From contig SFND01000002.1 of assembly GCA_004554245.1 (NCBI GenBank), positions 119,469 through 183,468 on the forward strand: a stretch of 64,000 nt of DNA, read 5' to 3'. The stretch comes from Oribacterium sp. GTDB lineage: Bacteria; Bacillota_A; Clostridia; Lachnospirales; Lachnospiraceae. Positions 25,465 to 33,954 of this stretch are shown piece by piece. The first letter of the stretch is position 1; every line of letters starts with the position of its first letter. The notes beneath the pieces were generated by a model. It searched no databases, was not told the DNA's origin, and saw nothing but the letters and a program-made list of their open reading frames with translations. Made by a program: the position numbers and the translations under genes.

Positions 25465-25469
25465 ATCGA

Positions 25470-26324
25470 ATGACAGGAATGATTGAAAAAATGAAAAGCT
25501 GGGTGAGCCTCCTGCCACCTATCGGCTATACCAACATCCTCGAGATCATCATCCTCGCGGTGCTCGTATATGAGATCCTTCTCTGGATCAAAAATACGAG
25601 AGCCTGGGAGCTGCTCAAGGGTCTGCTGGTCATCGCCGCCTTCATCACTGCAGCGGCGATCCTTCATCTCACGACCATCATGTGGCTGATCGAACGGATC
25701 TCAACGGTGGCCATCATCGCGACCGTCGTCATCTTCCAGCCGGAGCTCCGAAAAGCGCTGGAACAGCTCGGCAGCCGGAACTTCATCGCCAATCTGATTC
25801 CGGATGACGGGATCGATGACGCCAGTGTGACGACGATCAACGAAATCATCCGTGCGACCTTCGAGATGGCGAAGAAGAAGACTGGAGCACTCATCGTGAT
25901 CCAGCAGAATCAGCCACTGAAGGAAATCGAAGAGACCGGTATCCGTATCAACGGTATCGTGTCGTCGGCACTGCTGATCAACATCTTCGAGAAGAACACA
26001 CCGCTGCATGACGGTGCTGTCACGATCGTCGGTGATAAGGTTACGGCCGCGACCTGCTATCTGCCGCTGTCCGATACCGATATCTCGAAGGACTTCGGTA
26101 CACGTCATCGTGCTGCGCTCGGCATGTCTGAGACGAGTGATGCCGTTACGATCGTGGTCTCGGAGGAGACCGGTCGTGTGTCAGTCGCTGCAAACGGGAA
26201 GCTCTGCCGTGCACAGGATGCTGAAGCTCTGCGCTCGATGCTTCCGACGAGAGAGCAGAAGGAGATGGATAAGAATACACGCTTCCGTATCTTCCGTAAT
26301 ACACGAAAGGAAGGCAAAGCATGA
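25470..26324 (+). CDS. cdaA: Diadenylate cyclase CdaA (c-di-AMP synthase)
   Basis: Makes c-di-AMP from two ATP, a messenger controlling osmolyte and potassium uptake and cell wall homeostasis. The 284-residue protein has three N-terminal membrane helices (about 20-95), the IFQPELRKALEQLG linker and the DAC domain with the catalytic DGA (in PLHDGAVTI) and RHR (in GTRHRAALGMSE) motifs. It overlaps cdaR by 4 bases (ATGA), as in other Firmicutes. The usual third gene glmM is not next; a Wzy-like polymerase follows instead. No c-di-AMP riboswitch was recognised in the operon leader. Confidence 0.96.
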   Translation: MTGMIEKMKSWVSLLPPIGYTNILEIIILAVLVYEILLWIKNTRAWELLKGLLVIAAFITAAAILHLTTIMWLIERISTVAIIATVVIFQPELRKALEQLGSRNFIANLIPDDGIDDASVTTINEIIRATFEMAKKKTGALIVIQQNQPLKEIEETGIRINGIVSSALLINIFEKNTPLHDGAVTIVGDKVTAATCYLPLSDTDISKDFGTRHRAALGMSETSDAVTIVVSEETGRVSVAANGKLCRAQDAEALRSMLPTREQKEMDKNTRFRIFRNTRKEGKA

Positions 26325-27496
26325 TGAAACATTTCTTTACGGAAAATCTGCCGCTCAAGGTGCTGAGTCTCCTGATCGCGCTGCTCCTCTGGCTGCTGGT
26401 GGTCAATGTCTCGCATCCGGAGGTCACGGATATGAAAACGGTGCCGCTCGAGGTCGAGAATCAGTCGACCTTTGCGGCGCAGAATAAATCCTGGGAAATC
26501 GATCGCACGAGTGTGACCATCAGCTACAGTGTCCGCACGAACAGCCGCTCCCTCATCAGTGCGTCGGATTTTCATGCCTACGTGGATCTGAAGGATTACA
26601 GCATCACCGGAGCCGTCCCGATCTATGTGGATGTACTGAATGACAAGGACGAGCTGATCGGAGATGTGACGGTCCGTCCAACGGTCACCCGGGTCATCAT
26701 CGAGGATATCCAGGAAAAGAAATTTGAAATCAAAAATACCGTGCATGGTACACCGAAGAGCGGCTACAAGGTCGCGAATGTGATCGTCAGTCCGGAACAT
26801 GTCTATCTGAGTGGTCCGCAATCTGAAATCGGCCGCGTGTCCAGTGTCGGAATCGATGTGAATGTAGAAGGCATCGCACAGAACGAGGATGGGGTTGCTG
26901 AGCTCGTATACTATGATGCAAATGGAAATCAGCTCTTTGACCTGAAGAACGTCAGTGCGTCGACGAGCTCGATCCACTATGCCGTGACCCTGTATAAGGA
27001 GAAGTCCATCAACCTTCTATCCAGTGTCAGAGGCACACCGGCCGCGGGGTATCAGTATGAGTCGACCGCGGTTTCACCAGCGACCGTGAATCTGGCGGCG
27101 TCGACCTACATCATTGATGGCATGACGGTGTTCGAGCTTCCGAAGATCGATATCAGCGGTGCCAGCGGAACGAAGACCATCACCTTTAATCTGGCAGACT
27201 ATCTCCCGGCCGGTGTTATGCTGGCGGAGGATCAGGACGCCGAGGTCAATGTGACGGTCCGCATCGAAAAGATACCGGAGACAGAGGAGACGTCGACCGA
27301 CAGCGACGAGACCGCTGCGACGACGGCACTCATCTCCGGATCACAGAGTGCGCATACCAGTGAGACTACGGCGGCAGAAGCGAAGCTGCCGGAGAGCAGT
27401 GCCCAGGACGGAGATACCGAGCCGGAGGTGACGGGCGCTTCGCATGAGTCGGGCAGTACACATGAAGAAACACTGCTCAGCCAGTCCGGACACTGA
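26321..27496 (+). CDS. cdaR: CdaA regulator, YbbR-domain protein
   Basis: Membrane-anchored partner that modulates CdaA. The 391-residue protein has one N-terminal membrane helix (VLSLLIALLLWLLVVNVSHP, about 15-34) and three extracytoplasmic YbbR-like repeats (around VPLEVENQ, FEIKNTVHGTPKSGYKV, INLLSSVRGTPAAGYQY), then a Ser/Thr/Glu-rich low-complexity tail of about 70 residues. The repeated GTPxxGY-V turn is typical of YbbR domains. Translation is coupled to cdaA through the 4-base overlap. Confidence 0.93.
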   Translation: MMKHFFTENLPLKVLSLLIALLLWLLVVNVSHPEVTDMKTVPLEVENQSTFAAQNKSWEIDRTSVTISYSVRTNSRSLISASDFHAYVDLKDYSITGAVPIYVDVLNDKDELIGDVTVRPTVTRVIIEDIQEKKFEIKNTVHGTPKSGYKVANVIVSPEHVYLSGPQSEIGRVSSVGIDVNVEGIAQNEDGVAELVYYDANGNQLFDLKNVSASTSSIHYAVTLYKEKSINLLSSVRGTPAAGYQYESTAVSPATVNLAASTYIIDGMTVFELPKIDISGASGTKTITFNLADYLPAGVMLAEDQDAEVNVTVRIEKIPETEETSTDSDETAATTALISGSQSAHTSETTAAEAKLPESSAQDGDTEPEVTGASHESGSTHEETLLSQSGH

Positions 27497-27516
27497 TCGG
27501 AGAATGCATAAATTTC

Positions 27517-28941
27517 ATGAAAACAGAATGGTTTAAACTTGGTATCTATACAGCAGCGTATGTCATGAGCTTCGTGCTGGGAGAGGCGGGTCTTTCCGCC
27601 CCTTCCGGTCTGTGCCTGATCTTCGCTGCTGCTTTTTTATATCTTTCAGAGTACCGGAGAACGGCGTATCTGCTGAATCTTCGGGGCCTGCTCGCCCTCG
27701 GTCTCCTCGGCGGGGAAGGCATCGCCCGTTTTCAGCTGAGCCGGCTGAGCACCGACTGGACGCTGGAAACCTGGCTTTCGTTCTATCTTTTTTATCTGAT
27801 TTTTGATCTTTCGGCACAGCACGCCGATCATGCAGGAGCCATCCGATCCGCCCGATCTGGAGACGATGCGGATCGTAGTGCATCCTGCAGCGTGGTACCG
27901 GATCCGCTGGCGTCCACAGCTTCTATAGATGTCCGGGATGTCGGTGGGGTGCCCGGTCGCTTGGCGACAGGAGAGAGCGCAGGACCGGATCTTCGTTTCT
28001 TTCGGTATGCGATCCTCGGTCTGCTCGGTATTTCCTGGGCGGCGTTTCTTTTTGAGGCGCGGCGGCTCGGCTTCGTACCGCTCTTTACGGTCGATACGCC
28101 ACATGCCTACAGCTACTTCCATGTAAAGGGTGTGCACTACTTTACGACGCTGGCTGTGCTTACTCCGGCGGTCTCGATGCTGTATCTCGGTGCGCGGCGG
28201 AAACACGGACTTCGCCCGGATGTGCTGACACTCCTCGGACTGCTGCTTCCGATCATCCTGACGATCCTGATGGTGTCCCGTTTTCAGTTTATGATTTCGG
28301 TGATTCTGGCTGTTTTCGTGGCCTTGCTTTCAGGCCGCCGTTATAAGCTGTGGCAGCTTCTGCTGCTCCTCGCGCTGATGATCGCTGCCTATGTCTTCAT
28401 CACGATCGAGCGTGCGCATTCCGTCGAGTACCTGAACGGCATCTTCGAGATGAAGGATCCGTCGACCCCGATCTTTATCACCCAGCCGTACATGTACATC
28501 GCAAACAACTATGATAATTTTAATGTCATGACCCGTGAGCTGACGGTCCACGCGCATGGACTCCGCATGCTCTATCCGTTTGTGACGCTGAGCGGGATCA
28601 AGTTCTTCGTCCCGTCACTGGCGCAGGGCTTTCCGCTCTTCGTGACGAAGGAAGAGCTCACGACCGTCACGATGCTCTATGACGCATGGTATGACTTCGG
28701 TCTCAGCGGGATCGCTGTGTTCGCACTCGTGCTCGGCCTCGTTTCAGGGCGGGTCACACGTACCTGTCGAAAGGATCAGAACCCGTTCTCCGTGCTTCTG
28801 TATGCACAGCTCGCTTTCTATTATCTGGTTTCGTTTTTTACCACCTGGTTCAGTAACCCGGCCACCTGGTTTTATCTGGGCATCAGTTTCCTGCTGTACC
28901 TCGCGTATGCATGTACTGTGCGAAAAAGGAGAAGAGAATGA
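27517..28941 (+). CDS. Oligosaccharide repeat-unit polymerase (Wzy/O-antigen polymerase-like)
   Basis: The 474-residue polytopic protein has about ten or more hydrophobic helices and a large loop (about 330-390). The segment MLYDAWYDFGLSGIAVFALV is typical of Wzy-like polymerases that join lipid-linked repeat units outside the membrane. An Asp/Ser/Gly-rich insertion (about 107-165) splits the N-terminal helices and has low complexity. It sits between cdaR and an AI-2E family gene and overlaps the latter by 4 bases. No glycosyltransferases are nearby, so the substrate is unclear; an O-antigen ligase-like role is the alternative. Confidence 0.6.
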   Translation: MKTEWFKLGIYTAAYVMSFVLGEAGLSAPSGLCLIFAAAFLYLSEYRRTAYLLNLRGLLALGLLGGEGIARFQLSRLSTDWTLETWLSFYLFYLIFDLSAQHADHAGAIRSARSGDDADRSASCSVVPDPLASTASIDVRDVGGVPGRLATGESAGPDLRFFRYAILGLLGISWAAFLFEARRLGFVPLFTVDTPHAYSYFHVKGVHYFTTLAVLTPAVSMLYLGARRKHGLRPDVLTLLGLLLPIILTILMVSRFQFMISVILAVFVALLSGRRYKLWQLLLLLALMIAAYVFITIERAHSVEYLNGIFEMKDPSTPIFITQPYMYIANNYDNFNVMTRELTVHAHGLRMLYPFVTLSGIKFFVPSLAQGFPLFVTKEELTTVTMLYDAWYDFGLSGIAVFALVLGLVSGRVTRTCRKDQNPFSVLLYAQLAFYYLVSFFTTWFSNPATWFYLGISFLLYLAYACTVRKRRRE

Positions 28942-30077
28942 AGCGTTATACGCAGCTGATCTTAAATATCCTGGTACCGATCCTGATGATGGCGGCGGTC
29001 GTCATCTTCGTTCCGAAGCTGATCATCTTTTTTATCCCGTTTATCATCGGGGCCGTCATCGCATGGATCGCCAATCCGCTGATTCGTTTTCTGAATACGA
29101 AAACGAAGCTGATGGAACGGCAGCATGCGTCGGTTGTCATCATCATCTTCATGCTCGTACTGATCGGCGCGATCCTGTATCTCGTCCTCAGCGTAGCTGT
29201 CCGTTTCTGCGTCGGCTTCGCAAAGGATCTGCCGGATATGGTGCGGGACCTCGCACAGCTTCTCAGGGAGTTTCTGCTTTCGCACCAGAGTCTGCTGCAG
29301 CACCTGTCGCTGAATCTGCCGGGGACGGGAGCGGATGGCGCTGCGGTTATACTGGATCTCAATAAGCTGAACAGCAGCATCGAGGAATCGCTGCTCGGCT
29401 TCGTAACGAATATCTCTGCGCCGATCGCCAATGTCTCCATCGGTGCGGTTCGCTCGATTCCGAATGTCCTTGTATATTCGGTCGTAACGATTTTTTCTGC
29501 GTACTGCTTCTGTAAGGATGGCGAACACTATGTCGAGCGGGTGAAGGCGTGGATTCCGAAGGAGCTGTTCCGTTACTATGAGCTGCTGAAGGCAGATATA
29601 CGGAGGATCATCCAGGGCTGGCTGCTGGCACAGTTTAAGATCATGTTTGTCGTCTTCCTCGTGCTGACGATCGGCTTCCTCCTGCTGCGTGTGCGCTATG
29701 CACTTCCGCTTGCTGCATTGACCGCTTTTCTGGACTTCCTGCCGATGCTTGGGGTCGGCTTCATCTTGTGGCCATGGATCGTGCTCGACCTCTTCAGCGG
29801 GAATCTGGTGCAGGCGCTCTGGCTCGTCGTGATCTATGTCGCGACCCAGATCGTGCGCCAGTTCATGCAGCCGAAGATCATGGGTGATACGATGGGGCTC
29901 TCCCCGTTCCTGACGATTCTGTTCATGTACCTCGGTTACCGCTTCTATGGCTTCGTCGGGCTGATTTTCGCGGTTCCGGTCGGTATGCTCGTGATGTGCT
30001 TTTACCGCTATGGCGCCTTTAAGAAGATGACGGCCTCGATCCAGGCACTCTATCGGGACCTGATCTCCTTCCTGTAA
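28938..30077 (+). CDS. AI-2E family transporter (PerM/YtvI-like permease)
   Basis: The 379-residue protein has the family layout: two N-terminal helix pairs (from NILVPILMMAAVVIFVPKL), a soluble middle segment (about 100-170) and four to five C-terminal helices containing ALTAFLDFLPMLGVGFIL and IVRQFMQPKIMGDTMGLSP, signatures of the family. Members export autoinducer-2, act as Na+/H+ antiporters or have unknown substrates; YtvI-type members are common in Firmicutes. ATG 28938 follows AAAAGGAGAAG. It is the last gene of the operon; no terminator hairpin was found in the ~100 bases after it. Confidence 0.85.
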   Translation: MKRYTQLILNILVPILMMAAVVIFVPKLIIFFIPFIIGAVIAWIANPLIRFLNTKTKLMERQHASVVIIIFMLVLIGAILYLVLSVAVRFCVGFAKDLPDMVRDLAQLLREFLLSHQSLLQHLSLNLPGTGADGAAVILDLNKLNSSIEESLLGFVTNISAPIANVSIGAVRSIPNVLVYSVVTIFSAYCFCKDGEHYVERVKAWIPKELFRYYELLKADIRRIIQGWLLAQFKIMFVVFLVLTIGFLLLRVRYALPLAALTAFLDFLPMLGVGFILWPWIVLDLFSGNLVQALWLVVIYVATQIVRQFMQPKIMGDTMGLSPFLTILFMYLGYRFYGFVGLIFAVPVGMLVMCFYRYGAFKKMTASIQALYRDLISFL

Positions 30078-30179
30078 ACGCATCTCCGGGTATCCGTGTG
30101 CAGTGATTTATTCATGGAAAACGTGAGAGAAGTTTTACAGGCAGATCGCGGGATTCATACACGCTTCCCGGCGAATACA

Positions 30180-30208
30180 TTGACAAATCAGATGGTACGA
30201 AATATAAT
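30180..30208 (+). promoter_or_regulatory. Consensus promoter of the DUF6465-type gene
   Basis: Perfect TTGACA (30180-30185), 17-base spacer, perfect TATAAT (30203-30208), followed by an AT-rich 50-base leader and AGAAGGAGAT. This is the only fully consensus promoter in the window and predicts very high expression. Confidence 0.92.
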
Positions 30209-30258
30209 TCTTAAAAATTAAATATTTTTTTATAGTTATTTTAGAAGGAGATAATCAA

Positions 30259-30711
30259 ATGGAGAAGAAGACAAAGGCTACAGAAGCAAAGAAGGACGCA
30301 GCTCTGAAGGAGTCTTTCACTGAGATCAAGAAGGCTGTAGCAGAGACTGCGAAGGCTGCTGAGAAGAAGGCCGCTCCTGCAAAGGAAGCAGTTAAGGAAG
30401 AGGCTCCGAAGAAGGAAGCCGCTCCGAAGAAGACCGCTCCAGTGAAGAAGACAGCTCCAGCAAAGAAGACAGAAGAGAAGAAGCCGGCAGAGAAGACCGC
30501 TCCGGCGAAGGCAGAAGTGAAGACAGCTGTTACATTACAGATCGATGGCAGAGATTTCGATCCTGCAAAGATCGTTGCAGACGCACAGAAGGCGGCTGAG
30601 AAGATCAAGAAGGATGTCAAGGATGTACATATCTACATCAATGTAAACGATCAGGCTGCATACTTCACCGTCGATGGTGAGGGTAAGCCGGAGTACAGAG
30701 TAAACCTGTAA
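30259..30711 (+). CDS. Lys/Ala/Pro-rich protein with C-terminal DUF6465-like domain
   Basis: A 150-residue protein. The first ~90 residues are low complexity (KKA, KKTAPV, KKEAAP repeats), histone H1-like in composition. The last ~55 residues (VTLQIDGRDFDPAKIV ... YFTVDGEGKPEYRVNL) form a compact unit that I recognise as the DUF6465 type found in Lachnospiraceae. Function unknown; the basic tail suggests nucleic-acid binding. The consensus promoter, strong ribosome binding site and codon use richer in AAG/GCT than neighbours point to an abundant protein. It is monocistronic, with a terminator at 30731. Confidence 0.75.
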   Translation: MEKKTKATEAKKDAALKESFTEIKKAVAETAKAAEKKAAPAKEAVKEEAPKKEAAPKKTAPVKKTAPAKKTEEKKPAEKTAPAKAEVKTAVTLQIDGRDFDPAKIVADAQKAAEKIKKDVKDVHIYINVNDQAAYFTVDGEGKPEYRVNL

Positions 30712-30730
30712 TTCAGCATTTCGATCATAG

Positions 30731-30766
30731 AGAACGATTCATCGAAGGGTGAATCGTTCTTTTTTA
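30731..30766 (+). terminator. Intrinsic terminator of the DUF6465-type gene
   Basis: AGAACGATTCATC / GTGAATCGTTCT hairpin, GAAGG loop, then six T. Confidence 0.9.
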
Positions 30767-30851
30767 TATACACAGGATGCCGTTATCTGATAAAATACGA
30801 GCGTTGCAACAGGCTGTGATCACAGGAACGAATCATGAGTGAGAGGTGAAT

Positions 30852-32237
30852 ATGAAGCAATTACCGGCGGAGTTCTGTACCCGCATGAAAGCCCTTCTTT
30901 CCGAAGGGGAATATGACGCATTTCTCGAGAGCTTCGAAAAGCCGGCCGTCCGCGGGCTGAGGCTCAATCTTCATAAGCTGATGGAGCTCGAGGAGAGCGG
31001 GAATCCGGAGGCGATCCGCTACGCGAAGCTCGTCGCGGACTGGCATCTCGAGCCCATGCCGGAGAGCAGCAGTATCTCCTTCCGTGGACAGACGATGTAT
31101 GCGTCCTTCTATCTCGACGACCATTATCTCGAGTCCATCGGTATCCGTCCGGGAAAGCATCCCTATCATGAGGCCGGACTCTACTATATCCAGGGACCGG
31201 AGGCGATGCAGGTCGTACAGCATATGCAGATCCGTCCCTTCGACCGGGTGATTGACCTCTGTGCGAGCCCTGGCGGAAAATCAACCCAGGCTGCGGATCT
31301 GCTGTCGGGTGATGCCGGTGGCTTCCTGATTTCCAACGAATACGTCGCCCTGCGCGCCCGGACACTGAGCTCAAACATCGAACGTATGGGTATACGCAAT
31401 GCGGCCGTACTGAACGAGGATACAGGGAAAATTGCAGATCATTTTCCTGAGTTTTTCACGAGGGTGCTCGTGGATGCGCCGTGCTCCGGAGAAGGTATGT
31501 TCCGAAAGGATGATACGGCGATCACAGAGTGGTCACCGGAGAATGTCCACATGTGTGCAGAGCGTCAGCGGGAGATCACGGCTAATGCATATCGCATGCT
31601 GGCACCGGGCGGTATCCTCGCCTACAGTACCTGTACCTTCGAAAAGGAAGAGGATGAGGATATACGGGATTACCTCCTCAGCTCCTTCCCGGAGTTGAGC
31701 CTTCTCTACGAGAAGCGTGTGTGGCCGCACCGTGAGCCTGGGGAGGGACACTATATGGCGATCTTCCGTAAGTCCGGCAGCGATCCGCTGGCCGCACTGG
31801 AGAAGACGTATGGTACGTGCATTTCGGGACCGGATCGAGCATTCGAGGAGAAGGACTACCGAAGGCAGCAGGTGAAGGATCAGGGGTACCTCGTACCATC
31901 GATGCTGCCGGAGCTTCGTGGCCTGCGCTGTCTCCGTGCCGGCATCCAGTCGGAAATGAGTCTGAAAAACCGAACAGAGCCGGCGCATGCGCTGAGCCAT
32001 GTGCTGAATCCGGCGGATGTCGCCGGGCTTCGGCAGTTTGATCTCGAGCGTTGCAGCTATCCGGCGACCGATCCGCGCATCGACCAGTATCTTCGCGGAC
32101 TGCAGATCACGGCACCGGAGGGCGTCGACGGAAAGGGCTGGTGCATCGTCTGTGCAGACGGCGTTGCCCTCGGACTCGGGAAGCTGGTGAACGGACAGGT
32201 GAAGAATCATTTCCCGAAGGGACTGCGCTTCGTATAA
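30852..32237 (+). CDS. rRNA cytosine-C5 methyltransferase, RsmF/NOL1-NOP2-Sun family
   Basis: SAM-dependent RNA m5C methylase of 461 residues. It shows the SAM-binding CASPGGKSTQ (about 138-147), the catalytic motif IV DAPCSGEGMFRKD (about 206-218) and motif VI YSTCTF with the second cysteine. The C-terminal ~150 residues match the extended RsmF/YebU type with a PUA-like end (CIVCADGVALGLGKL). Start ATG 30852 follows AGAGGTG; an upstream GTG at 30846 overlaps that site. The position modified is not predictable here. Confidence 0.9.
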   Translation: MKQLPAEFCTRMKALLSEGEYDAFLESFEKPAVRGLRLNLHKLMELEESGNPEAIRYAKLVADWHLEPMPESSSISFRGQTMYASFYLDDHYLESIGIRPGKHPYHEAGLYYIQGPEAMQVVQHMQIRPFDRVIDLCASPGGKSTQAADLLSGDAGGFLISNEYVALRARTLSSNIERMGIRNAAVLNEDTGKIADHFPEFFTRVLVDAPCSGEGMFRKDDTAITEWSPENVHMCAERQREITANAYRMLAPGGILAYSTCTFEKEEDEDIRDYLLSSFPELSLLYEKRVWPHREPGEGHYMAIFRKSGSDPLAALEKTYGTCISGPDRAFEEKDYRRQQVKDQGYLVPSMLPELRGLRCLRAGIQSEMSLKNRTEPAHALSHVLNPADVAGLRQFDLERCSYPATDPRIDQYLRGLQITAPEGVDGKGWCIVCADGVALGLGKLVNGQVKNHFPKGLRFV

Positions 32238-32246
32238 AAAGACACA

Positions 32247-32292
32247 GCGGGCAGAAAGGAAGCGGCATCTTGCTGCTTCCTTTCTGCCTGGG
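32247..32292 (+). terminator. Hairpin after the RsmF-like gene
   Basis: GGCAGAAAGGAAGC / GCTTCCTTTCTGCC, 14-base perfect arms, without a good T-run; a factor-independent stop is only moderately supported. Confidence 0.55.
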
Positions 32293-32396
32293 ATTCAGGA
32301 TAAAAAATAGAACGGTAAAAGCCGCTGAAAATGAAAATAAATTCCATTTCAAAACGTCAAAAATATGTGCCTGTGTTTTGCGAAAAGCCATAATTG

Positions 32397-32451
32397 TATA
32401 AGGAAATCCTTATAAACCCTATATTCTCGGGCTTATAATGTCAGCATTATA
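32397..32451. promoter_or_regulatory. Two palindromes upstream of the decarboxylase operon promoter
   Basis: TATAAGGA-AA-TCCTTATA (32397-32414) and TATAATG-TCAG-CATTATA (32434-32451) are perfect inverted repeats 20 bases apart in an AT-rich region, 45-100 bases before the promoter at 32497. They look like operator sites for a dimeric regulator. Apart from these, the promoter and the upstream hairpin, the 347-base gap 32238-32584 shows nothing else. Confidence 0.5.
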
Positions 32452-32496
32452 CCTGATATTACTTTCACGAAGTTTGAAAAAAGCACCCATTTCGGG

Positions 32497-32525
32497 TTGA
32501 ATTATAAATGTGCTTCATATACAAT
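32497..32525 (+). promoter_or_regulatory. Promoter of the biotin decarboxylase operon
   Basis: TTGAAT (32497-32502), 17-base spacer, TACAAT (32520-32525). Leader of about 55 bases with AAATGGAGG before the start codon. Confidence 0.65.
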
Positions 32526-32584
32526 ATAAACGTCATAAACCGGGGATTTTTCCCCTTGTTTAGATACGAAATGGAGGATAAAAA

Positions 32585-33940
32585 ATGGATAATCAGTCAA
32601 CATCATCCGCTCTGACGAGAATTCAGTCACTGCTCGATGAATTCAGCTTCGTTGAAGTTGGCCGTCTTGTAGAAGCAAGATCAACAGACTTTAACATGGC
32701 TGAGAAGAAGGCACCATCTGACGGTGTTGTTACCGGCTATGGAACCATCGACGGCAACCTCGTGTATGTATATGCACAGGACGCTGCAGTTCTGGGTGGT
32801 TCGATCGGTGAGATGCATGCGAGAAAGATCGCCAGCATCTATTCTATGGCCATGAAGAATCAGGCTCCGGTCATCGCTCTTCTCGATTGCACCGGCGTAC
32901 GGCTCGAGGAGGCAAACGACGCACTTTTCGGTCTCGGCCGTATCTACAAGAAGCAGACGCTCGCCAGTGGTCAGATCCCACAGATCACAGCCATCTTCGG
33001 AAACTGTGGTGGCGGACTTACGGTTCTCGCTGGTCTTTCCGATTACGTACTGATGGCAGAGGGCGCAAAGGCATATGTCAATGCTCCGGATGCCGTTCTT
33101 GGTAACAAGGACGACGCGATCGCACAGGCTGCAAAGCGCGAGGAGTATGGTCTCGTAGACTTCGATGGCACAGAGGATGAGGTATTCGCTCAGATCCGTA
33201 AGGTCGTTTCCGTACTTCCGGGCAACTGTGAGGACGGCGGCGTACTCGACGAGTGCACCGATGATCTGAACCGTGCCGTAACCGGCTTCGATACCCTGTC
33301 TGCAGACGAGGCTGTACAGCAGCTCGCAGATAACGGTGTATTTATCGAGACCAAGAAGGGCTATTCCCATGATGTCGTAACCGGCTTTGCACAGATCGGT
33401 GGCGAGACCGTTGCGATCGTTGCAAACAAGGAGAAGGCACTTACATGGAAGGGCGCAGAGAAGGCAGCCAAGCTGGTTACTTTCGCCAATGCTTATGACC
33501 TTCCGGTCATCACGGTCGTTGACGTGACTTCCTATAAGAATACAGAGTGCACAGAGAGCCATATGCCGACCTCTGCTGCCAAGCTTGCATATGCATATGC
33601 AAATGCAGATGTTCCGATGATCACCGTTGTAAAGAACGCACTCGGTACAGCAGGCCTCAGCTTCGGTGCAAAGGCACTCGGCGCGGACGTGGTTTATGCA
33701 TTTAACAGCTCAAAGATCGGTGTTATGGACGCTGCACAGGCTGCAAAGGTAGTCGCTGACGGCGATGCAGAGGCAGAGAAGAAGTTCGCCTCTGAGAATA
33801 CGGCACTCGCTGCTGCAAAGCGTGGTTATGTCGATGAGATCATCGCTCCGGAGGAGACCAGACAGAGAATCGCAGCTGCTCTTCAGATGCTCGGCTATAA
33901 GAGTGTATACAGACCTGACAAGAAGAGTGGCACCGTTTAA
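32585..33940 (+). CDS. Acyl-CoA carboxyltransferase subunit (MmdA / transcarboxylase 12S-like)
   Basis: The 451-residue protein has the tandem crotonase-like folds of biotin-dependent carboxyltransferases: GGSIGEMHARKIASIYSMA (about 76-94), a glycine-rich oxyanion loop FGNCGGGLTVLAG, and a second half with ALGADVVYAF. It is related to the alpha subunit of methylmalonyl-CoA decarboxylase, which removes CO2 from an acyl-CoA and passes it to biotin, but it is some 50-60 residues shorter than typical MmdA (~510). It heads an operon with OadG-like, biotin carrier, OadB and an OadA-like subunit. Codon use is biased towards GCA/AAG/GTT as in highly expressed genes. The exact acyl-CoA is uncertain. 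Confidence 0.85.
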   Translation: MDNQSTSSALTRIQSLLDEFSFVEVGRLVEARSTDFNMAEKKAPSDGVVTGYGTIDGNLVYVYAQDAAVLGGSIGEMHARKIASIYSMAMKNQAPVIALLDCTGVRLEEANDALFGLGRIYKKQTLASGQIPQITAIFGNCGGGLTVLAGLSDYVLMAEGAKAYVNAPDAVLGNKDDAIAQAAKREEYGLVDFDGTEDEVFAQIRKVVSVLPGNCEDGGVLDECTDDLNRAVTGFDTLSADEAVQQLADNGVFIETKKGYSHDVVTGFAQIGGETVAIVANKEKALTWKGAEKAAKLVTFANAYDLPVITVVDVTSYKNTECTESHMPTSAAKLAYAYANADVPMITVVKNALGTAGLSFGAKALGADVVYAFNSSKIGVMDAAQAAKVVADGDAEAEKKFASENTALAAAKRGYVDEIIAPEETRQRIAAALQMLGYKSVYRPDKKSGTV

Positions 33941-33954
33941 TGAGAGGAGACAGA

